Shown here piece after piece: positions 1 to 13,700 of a DNA stretch of 64,000 nucleotides. Each line of letters begins with the position of its first letter. Position 1 is the first letter of the stretch. The notes beneath the pieces were generated by a model. That model worked only from the letters and a program-made list of their open reading frames with translations, was not told the origin of the DNA and searched no databases. This stretch comes from Chlamydoabsidia padenii. Its lineage: Eukaryota > Mucoromycota > Mucoromycetes > Mucorales > Cunninghamellaceae. The DNA lies in NCBI GenBank assembly GCA_025330725.1, contig JAIWND010000001.1:248001-312000 (forward strand). Direction: 5' to 3'. A program made the translations under genes and the position numbers.

Positions 1-1
1 A

Positions 2-664
2 CTTCATATGTTATACAAAGCACCACCATCCGAAGTACTTGAATGGGACGATACCAGTATTGTCGGAATGCAAAGATGGTTAGTGAAGGTACTCAAATTA
101 GCACAATCCTGCTCGACATCTACATCAAGCATCACTATCCCACCATTAGACACAATGACCGAAACCGAACGAGACCTGAACCGTACGACCCACCAAACCA
201 TCAAACAAGTGACTGACGCCATGACAAATAGCTTTGGATTCAATACCGCTATCTCTGATTTGATCAAACTCACCAATTCTATCGGCGGATCAAACGTCCC
301 CTCCAGCTCTCCAATCTACCAGCATGCAGTCCGATCATTAGTCACCATGATGGCACCTATGGCACCATCCATGGCTGAAGAAAGCTGGGAAACCCTATCG
401 CCACCATCGTCTCTCAGCGTGTTCCAACAACCATGGCCAACTTGGGAAAAGGATGCCTTGGTGAAGGATACGGTGAACTGTGTGATTCAGGTGAATGGAA
501 AAACTCGACTGACTGTCCCTATACCAGCAGCATTGATGGCGGATGTGGATCATGTGGAACAACTCACTCGGGCAACCCCTCAAGGGCAGAAATGGTTAGG
601 GAATCATTCGGTGCGAAAAGCTATTGTTGCCAAAAACGGTGCCTTGGTTAATTTCATCTTGTAG
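2..664 (+). CDS. NAM2: Mitochondrial leucyl-tRNA synthetase, C-terminal part (5' truncated by window edge)
   Basis: The frame is open from the window edge to a TAG at 662-664, giving about 220 residues. The start with PPSEVLEWDDTSIVG, an early WLVKV and a late VNGKTRL segment match the anticodon-binding and C-terminal domains of class Ia leucyl-tRNA synthetases. The bacterial-type pattern (EWxDxxIxG; xVNGKxR near the end) points to the organellar enzyme, which charges mitochondrial tRNA-Leu; in yeast it also helps splice group I introns. The HIGH and KMSKS catalytic segments lie upstream of the window and cannot be checked. No intron is seen in this part. Identification is from motifs only. 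Confidence 0.85.
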   Translation, partial: LHMLYKAPPSEVLEWDDTSIVGMQRWLVKVLKLAQSCSTSTSSITIPPLDTMTETERDLNRTTHQTIKQVTDAMTNSFGFNTAISDLIKLTNSIGGSNVPSSSPIYQHAVRSLVTMMAPMAPSMAEESWETLSPPSSLSVFQQPWPTWEKDALVKDTVNCVIQVNGKTRLTVPIPAALMADVDHVEQLTRATPQGQKWLGNHSVRKAIVAKNGALVNFIL

Positions 665-965
665 TTATAGTTGTAATCTCCATTGTTTGATAATGTATAT
701 AGTTTTAGAGATAGATTTGATCATCATGGGCTCTTGTTATATTATTTAACCTCTAATAAAATCATAATTATACACTAGACAACATCAAATACACCTGCTT
801 TTGACTTTTTTTTTTTTAGTAGTCGTTGATCAGGGGATGGTCGGGATTTGAAAATTTGCATCAAGTACTTGCATCACTCATGCTCGGTTTTGACTACATA
901 TAATCAGAATAGGTAATATCAGAACTTGAGTTTTATATATACAATGCCTAAGAAGAACGGATTAT

Positions 966-966
<1 letters not shown>

Positions 967-1027
<61 letters not shown>
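967..1027. repeat. Poly(T) tract, 61 nt
   Basis: An uninterrupted run of T. Runs of 15-48 A or T recur in introns and spacers throughout the window. The length may be unreliable because of sequencing or assembly error. Confidence 0.9.
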
Positions 1028-1028
<1 letters not shown>

Positions 1029-1180
1029 ACGGTATGCTCGTATTTCAAATGACTACGGCTTTTCCGCATTGCCTTCGAGGAAAACAAGCGCTCAAACCCT
1101 TATGCCTGATAAATGCTCTAAGTGCTTGGCTTATTGAGCAGAATTGATTAGGAATAACGATTAAAAAAACTTTGGTTAAT

Positions 1181-1230
1181 TTAATCATTAGCATCGGTTG
1201 ACAATTGATTATTTAATCTGACTAGGAATC
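1181..1230 (+). repeat. Partial copy of dispersed repeat (right end only)
   Basis: The sequence TTTAATCATTAGCATCGGTT, followed by GACAATTG and later CTGACTAGG, parallels the right end of the fuller copy at 1326-1467 and its flank, which also runs on to CCTGACTAGGG. Only the end matches, so this is a fragment. Confidence 0.6.
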
Positions 1231-1325
1231 CTACCTTTGACAAGGGCAGGGTGGGCGGGATCTGAAATTGAAAATCTTTCGGTTCTCTTTTGTGAGGGAG
1301 AGAGAGATCACTTTTTCTTGCAAAT

Positions 1326-1467
1326 GACAGGTAAAAGTCATCGCGAGTCTGGACTGACCGACACAAGGGACTTGAAGCTTGGCTTTTGCGGTGAGTTATG
1401 TTGGAAATATGCCATAATGTCCACATCGCCACTTTAATCATTAGCACCCGTTGACAATTGGAGCGAG
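1326..1467 (+). repeat. Dispersed ~142-bp repeat, copy A
   Basis: It starts GACAGGTAAAAGTCATCGCG and ends GACAATTGGAGCGAG. The whole length aligns with the reverse complement of 36800-36941 and 37037-37178, sharing long blocks such as GCTTGGCTTTTGCGGTGA and CCACATCGCCACTTTAATCA. It has no long open frame, and I see no terminal inverted repeats. A SINE, MITE-like element or non-coding RNA gene are all possible. Confidence 0.8.
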
Positions 1468-1989
1468 CAGAGCCCTTTCCAAACCTGACTAGGGAAACGA
1501 GGACGGGTCTTGAACTCATTTATCAATCTACATCCATCTTGATCTTGGTCTGAATGACACGAAGATATGAGATAAACAATGTTGTCTAGGGATATAGACG
1601 AGCAAAAAAGCATATCCATTATATCACATGTAGCTGAAAAGACAATCTTATATCAAATACAGTTTTACAGTGTAATTCGAGCGAGTAAGTCGGCATTTCA
1701 AAATGTGCATGCGGATTCCAAATCGTGGATCTACTTTGGCAGGATCAACGTATATGCTGCATACCACAATCACTGATATTAGATAGTAAGACAAAAAGAC
1801 ATTAGGACATTTCTATAGATAAAGTTGTAGAATTTATTTAGATTGTTACATAATAAAACAAGACATAAATTTGAAAAAGGGGTAGTGAAGACTATTAAAG
1901 TGTAAAAGAGGAGGGGGGATTACTGGGTACATCAATGAGAAGTGGAGGGTAGGGATCAAAGAGGGTTTGTTAAAAGATTTGGACTTGAT

Positions 1990-3554
<1,565 letters not shown>

Positions 3555-3787
3555 TATGGGTAATTCGAGGTGTGGAAGATAAAAAAAAAAAAGAGAGAGA
3601 GAGAGAGCGGGAAAAAGTCGAAAAAGTTTTTAAGCGCTGAAAGAAATTAATGGGAGCTCCCGGTATATTGATTTACCGTGACCATACAGGTACAGATATT
3701 ACCTTTCAAAACGGAGTTTTTATTTTATTTTTTGACAATCAAACATGATTTACAAACTACAACTATACTATACTATATAAAACACAT

Positions 3788-5575
3788 TTACAAGATCTTT
3801 TCCACCATGCCAATACCTTCTTGTTCAAGCAATTCGATGATAGGATCATTAATGTCAGAGGACATGGGAGCGAGCACACCAGTCTTGGTCAACTTGCCAT
3901 CCAGAATCAATTGCACAGCAATACCACAGGGCACACCAACCGTCTTGGCCATAGCGGAGAATCCACCGGGTTTACCATATTCGACCAAAGTAGAAGTACG
4001 AGTTTGCTTGGAGCCATCCTTCAATTCGATTTCAAAGCGATGTTGTAAGAATACCAAATCACGTTCACCTTCTTCGTATTGCATCTTTTCTTCCAAAGTA
4101 GCACAGAAGGTATCCAACAAGTTGTTTCGTCGGGTCACCTTGGTATCAGAGAAGAAGCCAACCCATCGCATACCGTCCAGAATTTGAGCCTTGTTTTCGT
4201 CATTATCGAGATCGCATTTGGCAATGATGGCGTTTTTCAAATCTTCTTCTTGAGTGCTCTTGGCGCCAGATACCTTTGCAATGACTTGATTCCAGGCAAT
4301 TTCAGGGGCATCTTGAGTTAATTCGGCTTGTTGATCTTCACTAAGGAATCCAAGTTTGAATAAGGCCTTGACAAATTGACAGAAGCCATCGTAACGGAGA
4401 GTACCACGAATGATTGTCTTGGCTTCAGGAATGTTGTAACGCTTGTCATAAGGAGTAGAGTCACGGTTACCATATCCAACAAAAGCAAAACCAGGGTAAC
4501 CAGCGTTCAATTTGCGAGCAGAGTCCATCAATGCAGTGCCAGAGACTTCGACAACTTTACCATCTTCAAGATACTTGGCAGTGTTCTTTAATGCCAACAA
4601 CACACCGCGAGCTGACCAAGAGAATTTGTAACCAAAAGGATTGTTGGAGTTTTCAGGAGCAGGAAGACCGCCACAGAAGGAGATGAATTCAAGAAGCTAC
4701 GTGAAATAAATGTGAGATTAGTTATTTGTGCTATTTCATATCACCTTCATCTGGACAACTTACCTTACCACCTTGGTTATGGACTTCTTCAATGGTACGG
4801 ACAGCATACAAGTGATCAATTCCAGGATCAAGACCAATTTCATTCATGACTGTGATACCTGCATCTTTAGCACTATTTACAAGATTTAGTTTAGTTTTAC
4901 TTTTGCTCCTCCCCCTTCTTTTTCATAATCCCAGATGCCGTGTCATCATTTTAAACCCCGCGCCCAAGATTTCCCATATTGTATACTTACGCTTGATCGT
5001 ATTCCATCATGGCAGGTGAGACATAGGACGTGGTGACAACATTCTTCTTATGCTTGACAGCAGCCTTGATTACCAGAGCGTGATAAATGTAAGGAATCAA
5101 ACTATAAAAGAGAGAATCAGTAAAGGTTCTCAAAGCCAAGTAACCCCCCCTTCTCCTTCTCCTCCTATGATTACCTGATAACAATGTCGTGTTTGGCCAC
5201 CAAATCTTCAATGGCTTTTTCATCATTGATATCACAAGAGACAGCAGTAGCAGCAGGGTATTCCTTGACCAAAGCCTGGGCGTTTTCAAGTCGTCTACTA
5301 GCTAATGACAAGCAATAAAATAAAATAAAAGAGTGGGTGAGTAAGTTCATGTCAATGACACGTTTCCAATATATACAATAGTGGTGTCTTTTTCTTTTTA
5401 TTTACCAATAGTGAGCTTGTTTTCAGGACGACGAAGGATGTATTCAACAGCAGGAGCGGCCACAAAACCAGAACCAAGCAAAAGTACCTTTCTACAAAGT
5501 TAATAAAGAGTAGTAATGATGAGTTGACATGATTATAAATATCTTTTTATCCGTGTTTACTTACTTTTCAGACAT
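3788..5575 (-). CDS. LYS9: Saccharopine dehydrogenase (NADP+, L-glutamate-forming)
   Basis: Exons 5565-5575, 5406-5491, 5175-5301, 4991-5101, 4764-4872 and 3788-4696 give 450 residues. It catalyses the next-to-last step of fungal lysine synthesis through alpha-aminoadipate, joining aminoadipate semialdehyde to glutamate to form saccharopine. The dinucleotide-binding start VLLLGSGFVAAPAVEYILRR follows a first exon of only 11 nt (MSE plus two bases). Further family marks are VVTTSYVSPAMMEYDQA, GLDPGIDHLYAV, FISFCGGLPAP and the C-terminal TRTSTLVEYGKPGGFSAMA. Length and order match yeast Lys9 closely. The presence of this pathway supports a fungal host. Confidence 0.96.
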
Positions 5576-6085
5576 TATATAAAGTGAAAGAGAAAGAGAA
5601 AAATCGAAATGGGGATTTTCAAAAAATTTACGAGTTTCTTATGTGTTCATGTTTCGGAGTTAAATCTTGGTGATGTCTTTCCTCTTATGGACTATATTTC
5701 AAGATGAAAATCAATCTCACTCATTGTGGTCCATAAATATCTATCTTTTGTTGATGTATACGAGCTAGAACTTGATATCCCGCCTAGTCTTTTCCCATCA
5801 AAATAAAAACCCAATCTTGTGAATGATTCCCAAAAGGCAGTGGTACATTTTTGAATTGAACTTTTTTTTTTTTTTTTTCATTTGCACAATGACTGACCGC
5901 CCAATAAGGTGGAAGTCCTCTCCCCCACAGGGGATGACTTGAAAGGCATGAAAAGGTAGAGCAGGTGACGTTGGTTTTGTACGTCGGGATATGAATTATT
6001 TTTACCCCCGGACAACCTCAAAACAAATTTTTTTTCCTTTCGCGCTGGATTTTTCTTTCTTTCCACTCCTCCCTTCTCTTTGATC
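5576..6085. promoter_or_regulatory. Divergent promoter between LYS9 and the COX8-like gene
   Basis: About 510 bp separate two start codons on opposite strands. It contains two degenerate matches to the TTYRAA-CCCG element (CCCGCC near 5780 and TCGGGATATGAA near 5984) and a 17-T tract near 5863. No gene is seen. Confidence 0.5.
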
Positions 6086-6634
6086 ATGTACTCCAACGTT
6101 ATCGCCCGTTCCGCCATCCGCTCTCGCTTGGCTTCTCGTCAAGTCATGCGCTCTGATTTATATCACTTTGAAAACAGCAACGGTCAAGTAAGGAATATTA
6201 TAAAACACAACTCATCCGATTCTTTTTTTTTATCTAATCAATTATCGGCTCTTTTGATTGATTTGATTTGTCTAACTCTCTCTCTCTTTTTTTTTAAAAA
6301 AACAACAACAACAACTGTAGAACATTCCCTTTAACACCAAGAACCGTACCGGTCTCGCTGTCAAGATGACTCTTTACCTCGGTTTGGGCTTCGCTGCTCC
6401 CTTCCTCGGTAAGACCCCATTCTTAATGACCTAGCTTATCTTCCATAGTGTACTAACTTGAACTTGTTTTATCTTCCTCTCTACACATAGGTGCTTACTG
6501 GCAATTGTAAGTTGACTATATAAAAGAAGAATTAATAGATAGGAGGGGGGAAATAGGGATTGCATTGGTAGACTGATACTCACTCACCTCTTTCTATCTT
6601 TTTTTAATACAATAGCTACAAGGCCGCCAACTAA
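6086..6634 (+). CDS. COX8: Cytochrome c oxidase small subunit (yeast Cox8 / animal COX7C type)
   Basis: Exons 6086-6187, 6321-6408, 6491-6506 and 6616-6634 give 74 residues. A basic, Ser/Arg-rich presequence (YSNVIARSAIRSRLASRQ) is followed by the family core NIPFNTKNRTGLAVKM and one membrane segment, LYLGLGFAAPFLGAYW, ending QFYKAAN. The core NxPF then K/R then FAxPF is the COX7C/Cox8 signature. The protein is a structural subunit of respiratory complex IV in the mitochondrial inner membrane. Exon 3 is only 16 nt and is easily missed by gene finders; phases agree across all three introns. I start at the ATG at 6086; an upstream TTG in frame is not a likely start. Confidence 0.9.
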
Positions 6635-7677
6635 ACATCAAGATCCCAAGTTGAACTTTTGGTTAGTTAGCTTCTTGCCTTCCTTCCTTTTTAGATATCA
6701 ATTACCCCATCCTTTTTTTATCATCTACTATCAATAAAGAAACGTTGTTTTGCTTTGTTTTATAGAATGACTTTTTTTTTGTGTGGTTTGTGTCCCAGTA
6801 TTACGTGGATACAACCACTACCGCCTTGAACATTATTTGATCATACATCAACAACAGTTCGATCACCTCGTAGGTGGTGCCCATATGGTTTGAATCGAAA
6901 CTGTCGAAAAGTTGGGTATGATTGATGGGATCCCACTTGAAACTTTGACTTGTTGGTATACATAAAAGATGGTAGTTCCTTCATGTGGTATGTCACTCAT
7001 AAGAAGAATGCAACTCTTCATGATTCATATCTTCACGTCTTACAAATTAAAATCCCGCTTTTCATGCAAATTCAAATTGAGATCTCATCTTTTAATTCAA
7101 AGAGTAACATTGTCCTTCTTTCTTCTCATAGCCTATGATATTTTATCGTGTTTTTTTTTTCTTCATCTTTTAAAACCGACATCATCATCATCATCAACAT
7201 CATCCAAAAAGGGGTGATGAGCGGGTTTTTGAAATCGTCCCTCGAAAGCACCTGTCAATATCTTGAAGTAACATTTGCTCTGCATCTCACGAGTTAAATT
7301 GTTATATGTTTGAAAGTTGACACTACTCTCACAGGAACGAGATAGAAACATGCGATGAAAAAATGTTTGTCTTCTTCTGTATGCGGCGGGATTTGAAATC
7401 AGTGCCCAAGTAAAATCTATGTATGAATATCACTGTAGCCTGAGCTTGATAGTAGGAAAGGAATGTAAGACCACTCCACATTTGTACTCATAATCAAAAA
7501 ACAACAACATACTTATTCCTAGTCTACATATTGATAATCATTTGATTTTAATCAAAAGGCTCATCCGCTGTGTATGAGAGTGCGGTAAGGCGGTATTTCA
7601 ATTTCGTCCTTTGAAAATCTTGGAAAAAGGATTTTGTTCCTTCTTCTTCTCTTCCGACTAACATTAATCCTTCCATC
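6635..7677. other. Intergenic DNA, about 1 kb
   Basis: No supported gene. It holds the 3' end of the COX8-like transcript and one exact GGCGGGATTTGAAAT element at 7385-7399, about 280 bp upstream of the NPC2-like start. A short protein-like frame near 6790-6893 is matched by an equally plausible frame on the other strand, so I do not call it. Confidence 0.5.
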
Positions 7678-8329
7678 ATGCGTACTTTACTATTCATTTG
7701 TTTACTATTTGTAGCTATGGCTCATTCCTTACCATTACAAGAAACATTTATGACTAGTCAAGATTATGGTGCTATCTGGTCTCTGTGTGATGATCCTGGC
7801 TCTCACTCTCTACGGGGATATCAAAACGGTGTAACTATTAGCCCTGACTTGCCCCGTACTGGTGATGATATTACTGTCCAAGTCCGAGGCCATCTATGTA
7901 ATGCAAAAAAAAAGGGGACCAATTTACATTTATACATGTATTGAACTGATTTTTTTTTTTTTTTCTTATTGTATTTGCTTCATAGTATCTCCTGTAACCA
8001 GTGGTCAAGTCAGTATTCAACTTAACCTGATGAATATGATTAAAATCAACAAGGACCTCGATCTCTGTAATGTATTGGAATCGGATGTTATGCGATCAAG
8101 CTGTCCTTTGAATGCTGGGGATGTTACATTGAATGCAAAAGGTACGATATAATAGCAAGTAAACTAATGGAATCCAACGACTGACCTTTTTTTTTTTTTT
8201 TTTTTCTTATGTATTGTAGCCTTTATTCCCAAAGAACTTCCAAAGCTACCCCTTAAGGGTGATATCAAGATCATGGATCAACTTGGAAATACTGTCACTT
8301 GCATTCATCTGGACTTTAAACTACAATGA
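7678..8329 (+). CDS. NPC2: NPC2-like phosphatidylglycerol/phosphatidylinositol transfer protein (ML domain)
   Basis: Exons 7678-7897, 7986-8141 and 8220-8329 give 161 residues. A clear signal peptide (MRTLLFICLLFVAMAHSLP) is followed by an ML (MD-2-related lipid recognition) domain: CDDPG, a segment resembling VTISPDLPRTGDDITVQVRG, LNLMNMIKINKDLDLCN, SSCPLNAGDV and the end TCIHLDFKLQ. Cysteines are spaced as in fungal PG/PI-TP and NPC2 proteins. It probably binds sterols or phospholipids in the vacuole/lysosome lumen or outside the cell. Length matches the family (about 160-175). Introns are short and one carries an 18-nt T run before the acceptor. Confidence 0.88.
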
Positions 8330-8744
8330 TCAATCACCACACACACCATTTACTTTTGTTTGTCCTTTGTAGTATAGTATTTATAAATAGTCCCTTTTTG
8401 ATCATGTGTTGCTTATAGCCGATTAGCGGCAAATCTTTACCTTATTCCCTAGTCCATTTCCATTTATGTTATATGAATGAATAAATAAATAAATGATCTT
8501 GTTTTACCAATAAATGATGTTATATATACCACTTTGGTGTAATCCAACTAAAAACTGAATTCCTACTCCAACCCATATTGTTATATGACAATTGTCCATA
8601 TCATAAAGATACAAGTGTTTATTAAATGGATGTTATACAAAGTGAAGTAATCAAATTCTATTTTGTTTGTTGTTGTTGTTGTTTTCAAAAAAGGGGGAGA
8701 AGTAAAGTACATATAAAATTAATGTAGAGGGGGGGGGGTGTTGA
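8330..8744. other. Convergent 3' spacer
   Basis: Lies between the 3' ends of the NPC2-like gene (plus) and ALO1 (minus). It is AT-rich, with AATAAATAAATAAATGA near 8478 and a (TTG)n run near 8668. No gene seen. Confidence 0.6.
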
Positions 8745-10380
8745 TCAGAGCCTGGCAAGGACCTGAGTAGTTTGAAGTTGGGGCTGCATGATATGTCGTT
8801 CCAGATAATCATTCAAAAACATGCCATTAGGATCAATTTGTTGACGAATATCCAAAAAGTCGTCGAATTTCGGGTATGATTGTCGTAAATCTTGTTGTGT
8901 TTGTCCGTGCGCCTTTGCCCAATGAGGTCGTCCATTATACTTTCGCATGATATCTTCGTAGCCTTTCCAATACTTTTTATATGGCACCGGGTTTCCATAA
9001 GGTCTATTATGAATACATATATATATATATATATATATATTTGTATATTAGTATCCTTCATACCATATCTTTTTTTTTTTCAACGTTTTACCTATACATG
9101 ATAACACCAATATAACATGTTTTCCTTCCATAAGCAGGACTGAGCCATATATCATCTTCATCAACAAATCTGATTTCCACAGGAAAGTGCACCTTGAGAT
9201 TGTTCTTGGAGATATAGTCGTCCAATTGTTGCAACACTGCCGGAGCATCATCCCAAGCAATAGCCCATTCGTTGACATATTGAGGGAAGAGACAGTCAAA
9301 GTTAAAGATTTTGTGAGCATCGTCGATAACATGCATGGGACGAGAGTGGACCTTGTTAAACATGAATTGAGTCAAGGCGGGAATGACAGATGGTCGGAAT
9401 CGAGTCATGTTCAAAAGGCCTTGATAGATATGGAAGCCAAAGGCACGTTCGTACCACCATGTCGTCACTGCACTAGTCATTGTTTGCACATTTGTCGGTT
9501 TGTTCGTCCGGTTCGCCCGCCATACCACACAATCATCTGTATGAGGGTACCACCATACACGCACATGTTCGGCCGAATGGATTGTCATGTCCCAGTTGGC
9601 AAGAATGTCGGGGAACTTGTAAGGTTGTTGAATGGCTTCCAACTTGAATGCTGGTTCTGCTTGTAAGGTCACTTGGGTCACAATACCGAGGGCACCAAGA
9701 CTACATTTGGCCGCTGCAAATAATTCAGGATGTTCTGTGCTTGAGCAATGTATCACGTTTCCGTCTGCCGTCACCAGAGTCATACCGAGGATCTATACAA
9801 AGAAAAAAGAAAAAAAAGGTTAATCAATATTAGATAGAGTAAGTATATATATTTGGTTTGAAGACTTACAAAAGTTGACATGCAGCCATAATGAGCACCT
9901 GTTCCATGAGAAGCCGTGGCCATCACACCAGCAACCGTTTGATCAGAGATGGAACCCAAGTTGCTTAGAGCCATATTGTTTTCCTTGAGCACGACGTGTA
10001 GTTTGTGGAGAGACATACCAGCTTCAACTGACATAATACATTGATCTTGGTTGACAGATAACAAACGATTCATATCATTAATATTAACAAGAAAGTCTTC
10101 GGTGCAAGCCAGATCAGACGGAGAGTGACCACTACCAAATACTTTAATTCGTTTGTTCAATCGTTTCGCCAGTTTGACCACCTAATTTCGTAAAACCAAA
10201 GATATATAAACAGTAATTCCTTATTGTTTGTTTTTCATACTTTACCTTGACAATTTGTTGTTCTGTATTGGGGGTGAAGAGTAGTTCCGGTCGGCACTGG
10301 AAGGTCTTTGCCCAATTTTTAAATTGATAGTTTTCTTGAGCAATGGCCTGCAAATCCTTATCTAATTCGTTTATCAACAT
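8745..10380 (-). CDS. ALO1: D-arabinono-1,4-lactone oxidase
   Basis: Exons 10246-10380, 9870-10181, 9092-9792 and 8745-9003 give 468 residues. The flavoenzyme makes D-erythroascorbate, the fungal ascorbate analogue, and releases hydrogen peroxide at the mitochondrial outer membrane. Seen: FKNWAKTFQCRPE, the FAD-binding loop FGSGHSPSDLACTEDF with the histidine that binds FAD covalently in this family, SISDQTVAGVMATASHG, VRVWWYPHTDDCVVWR and the C-terminal GRPHWAKAHG. An in-frame ATG lies further upstream (10435-10437), giving 19 extra residues; I prefer 10380 because the family's N-terminus is short. A TTTAATTCCCGC element lies 80-91 bp upstream of the chosen start. Confidence 0.95.
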
Positions 10381-10459
10381 GGTTTGAGGAATAAAGAGGA
10401 ATGGAAAGAAAGAAGGTTTTTTAAAAGAATCCAACATTTAACTGGCGACATGTTGCTTT

Positions 10460-10471
10460 TTTAATTCCCGC
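10460..10471 (+). promoter_or_regulatory. TTYRAA-CCCG element upstream of ALO1
   Basis: TTTAATTCCCGC, a near-consensus copy, 80-91 bp upstream of the ALO1 start. Confidence 0.45.
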
Positions 10472-10782
10472 TAACTAAAAAGGGAGGTGTCAAAAAAAAA
10501 AAAAAAAAGCCAATGAAGAGGATAATCAAAGTATCACAAAGACCATAGTTTAAAGTAATGAATACAGTTGGTTTTTATTTCTATGCAAATCGAATAAAAA
10601 AAAATGGGTGTGGAGTAAAGTAAAAAAGAAAGAGAAGAAGAAAAAGAAGAAAAAAGTAATGCCTTTTTGTATGATGTGATTGTAATTAATTGAATACAAA
10701 GTGGGTGTAAGAGAGAGATGAGGAAGACAGAATATAAACATGAGGGAGTATAGGTAAAAGAAGGGATAAGATTCTATAAAGA

Positions 10783-13700
10783 CTAAGCAGATTGTACCAA
10801 AGGTTGTAGTACTTCGAATGACCCAGTACCACCTTCCACCACTTTACCAAGGACAATTCGAGAAGAGGGAGATTCCAATGTATCAAAGTCACCAGCACTA
10901 AAAGAGAGAGAGAGAGGGGAGAGAGAGATTAGTAAGGAATCATTTCAATGTAGTATTATTTTTCAAACCACTTACATCACAGCATCATTCAAGAATTTAC
11001 AAGTGGATTCGAAACTCATCTTAAGGAATGGTGCCACGTTTGAGTTTATACCAATACGACTGAATGGTTTGTATCCACCTTCGAATGTCATATAGTCTGC
11101 AATAACAGTCAAATGTCGACGATCCACCTTGATACCATAGACACCAAACACACTAGCCACTTCCTTGATGATGGCATTTCGAGCGGCTTCCACACCATAG
11201 GTTCGAAGGATAGCGGCAATATCGTTGGTATCGATATAGTTGATATCAATCAAATCACTGTGAGACCACATACCTTGCAAATTGACACCTTCGGTTTGAA
11301 GTCGTTTCTACAAAAGATAAAAAAAAGGGGGGGGGTCAAAAACATATAATCCATTAGTTCAACTTTTTTTTTTCTTACTGAAGTATCATTTTCGGTAGGA
11401 TTGATGTATTCGAAACAGCGTTCAATACCAGCAATTTCATGAACGATCACCTTGTCACAAGCAGATTCGATCAAGTTGACCATCAAAATCTTCTTGGTGC
11501 CGGCAGGGAATTGCATATCAAGTTCACACCAGGATCCATCAACGTCGTCAAAGGCCCATCGTGTCACATAGTTAGATCGGTCAACCGCTTGTAATTCCAG
11601 AGCATCTGTATCCTTAGCTTTGTGTCGCTTGTGTAGGTTTTCGTCTTCGCTAAGGTCATCATCATCTTCATCATGAATAGATTTTTCCAATTCTGCTTCT
11701 TCGTCTTCCAATGTCTTGTCGGCAGGATCGTCGTCATCATCGTCGTCATCGTCATAAGAGGCCTTTTGCTTGGATTTGGATGCAAGACGAGCATCGGTAG
11801 CATCACCATCGGTTTCTTCGGTGGCTATAGTAAAAAAAGGGGGGGGTTAAATCCAAATCAAATCTATTAGTTGATCAAAATTACCTTGACCAGCATCGGC
11901 ACCCAAGTCTTCATTCATAGAAGCTTCCTTGGCAGCAGTAGCAACGTTATGACCTTCAGCAATGTTGGTAATTTTGCGCCCCTTGATATCCTTTCGAATA
12001 GCTTCTTCCAGAGTCTTGATAAAGGCAGTGGCGAGGACCTTCTTGACTTGATTCTTGTCAGCCGAGTATTCTTCCAAGTATTCTTCTTCAGGGAAGAGGT
12101 TAAGTCGGATGGTGTATACCTTGGATCGGCGATAGTTTGTGTCAGATGATTTGGAGGTAGTGGTTTCGGTCACAGCAACATTGTCCACCAATTGAGATAA
12201 GGTAAGCTTGGAGACTTCTTTGCAGAATTCGCTTGCAGCATCGACTTGATTAACATCGGACTTGAGAGGCAACAACATGGTAGGAGTCTTGATCTTGGAG
12301 GCAGCAGTCATAATGATTTCACGGAGACGAGGGATACCAAGAGTCACGTTAGCAGCACCATAACCAGCAAAATGGAAAGTGTTCAAAGTCATTTGTGTAG
12401 AGGGTTCACCAACAGATTGTGCCGCCAACAAACCAACAGCTTCACCAGCGTCCACCAAACTATGCAAATACTTGAGGTGCATCAAAGCCTTGAATTTGCT
12501 CTTGTTCAAACTGCTGAATCGTTCATTGTCCTTGGTCAGAGTTTGGTCCTTGTCGAATGGCATATTGTCGGGATTTGAATCAATGTATTTTTGCATACCC
12601 ATAGCAAATCGTTCAGAAACAACACCAAGATGCTTGCCAGGATTGTAGACAGACAAAGCAGGATCGTATTTGTTTGGTTTCTTCAGAGCCTTCTTTGAGT
12701 AGGTTTCGCCTTCCTTTGTTTCCAGACTTGACAAGGCGGCCTTGGGGTTGTATTTTTGCGAGAGAGTTTCAAAGTTGTGTGCCGAGAAGCTGTATTTTTC
12801 GAGATATTTGGCCTTGATCACATCCAAAGAATCTTCACCATAATGGAATTGCAATACCGAGCCATCAGAGTCACGTACAGTATGATCGTAGTGTACCTTC
12901 AAGCCTTCCAAATGCTTGATCAAACAACGTTGGAGATAACCAGAGCGAGATGTCTTAACAGCAGTATCAATCAAACCTTCACGACCAGCCATACAATGGA
13001 AGTAGTATTCTTGAGGACGGATACCAGTTAAGAAGCGACCAGTGACATAACCACCAGCACGGGCACTAGTATCATAAGGACGGAAAGACGGTAAGGAGCG
13101 ACCAGACACCATGAGAGGTACACGACGACCTTCCAATTCTTGTTGACCCAGCAAACAGGAGATTTGAGCCACGTTAACGTTGGATCCCTTGGCACCAGAT
13201 ACAGTCATCATTTGCATATCATTGTCGGGGAATTTGCGTACAAGACCATTAGGCAGACAGGTTTCAGTAATAGAGCTTGTCAATTTGTTCACCTTGGACT
13301 TCATAGCGTTATCAAGACCAGCCAGTTTATCATCATCACGAGCAACTTCTTCCATGCGCAACTTGAATTCTATTTCAAGAAAAAAAAAATGTGAGTGTCT
13401 GCTCTTGTTTAACATCTTCTAATTGACTAATTTATTACCTTTTTCGAGCACTTCCTTGGTTGCAGTTTTAGCAGTTTCGGATAGACCCAAGTATTCCAAA
13501 TGTGCTTCCTTGCCGAGCCCGAATCCATCATCTAACAGTCCACGACGCCATTGATCACCTTCTTCAGTAAGAATCAAATCATCCATACGACAGGTAAAAC
13601 CACGGAATTGGATGTATTTAGTGAATAGTCGACCAAAGATACTGAGTAGTTTGCCAGCAGGTTCAGGGCCATATAGTTCGTAAACAGAGTGTACAAGACC

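Larger units (their letters stand above)
665..1989. other. Intergenic DNA with poly(T) tract and repeat fragments
   Basis: No convincing gene is seen. The stretch holds two copies of the TTYRAA-CCCG element in reverse orientation (841-853 exact; 1254-1268 degenerate), a 61-T tract and two fragments of a dispersed repeat (1181-1230 and 1326-1467). Short open frames here are low-complexity or unsupported. The last few hundred bases are probably the 3' untranslated region of the minus-strand IDH2 gene. Confidence 0.6.

Noticed and set aside
926..1147. 73-codon plus-strand frame through the 61-T tract
   Set aside because: Mostly a poly-Phe translation of the T run; its length depends on tract length.
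6780..6893. Protein-like frame (GYNHYRLEHYLIIHQQQFDH) downstream of the COX8-like gene
   Set aside because: An equally protein-like frame exists on the opposite strand over the same bases, so the appearance is not informative.
8478..8494. AATAAATAAATAAATGA as a designed polyadenylation signal
   Set aside because: AT-rich 3' regions here commonly contain AATAAA-like words; position is plausible but not specific.
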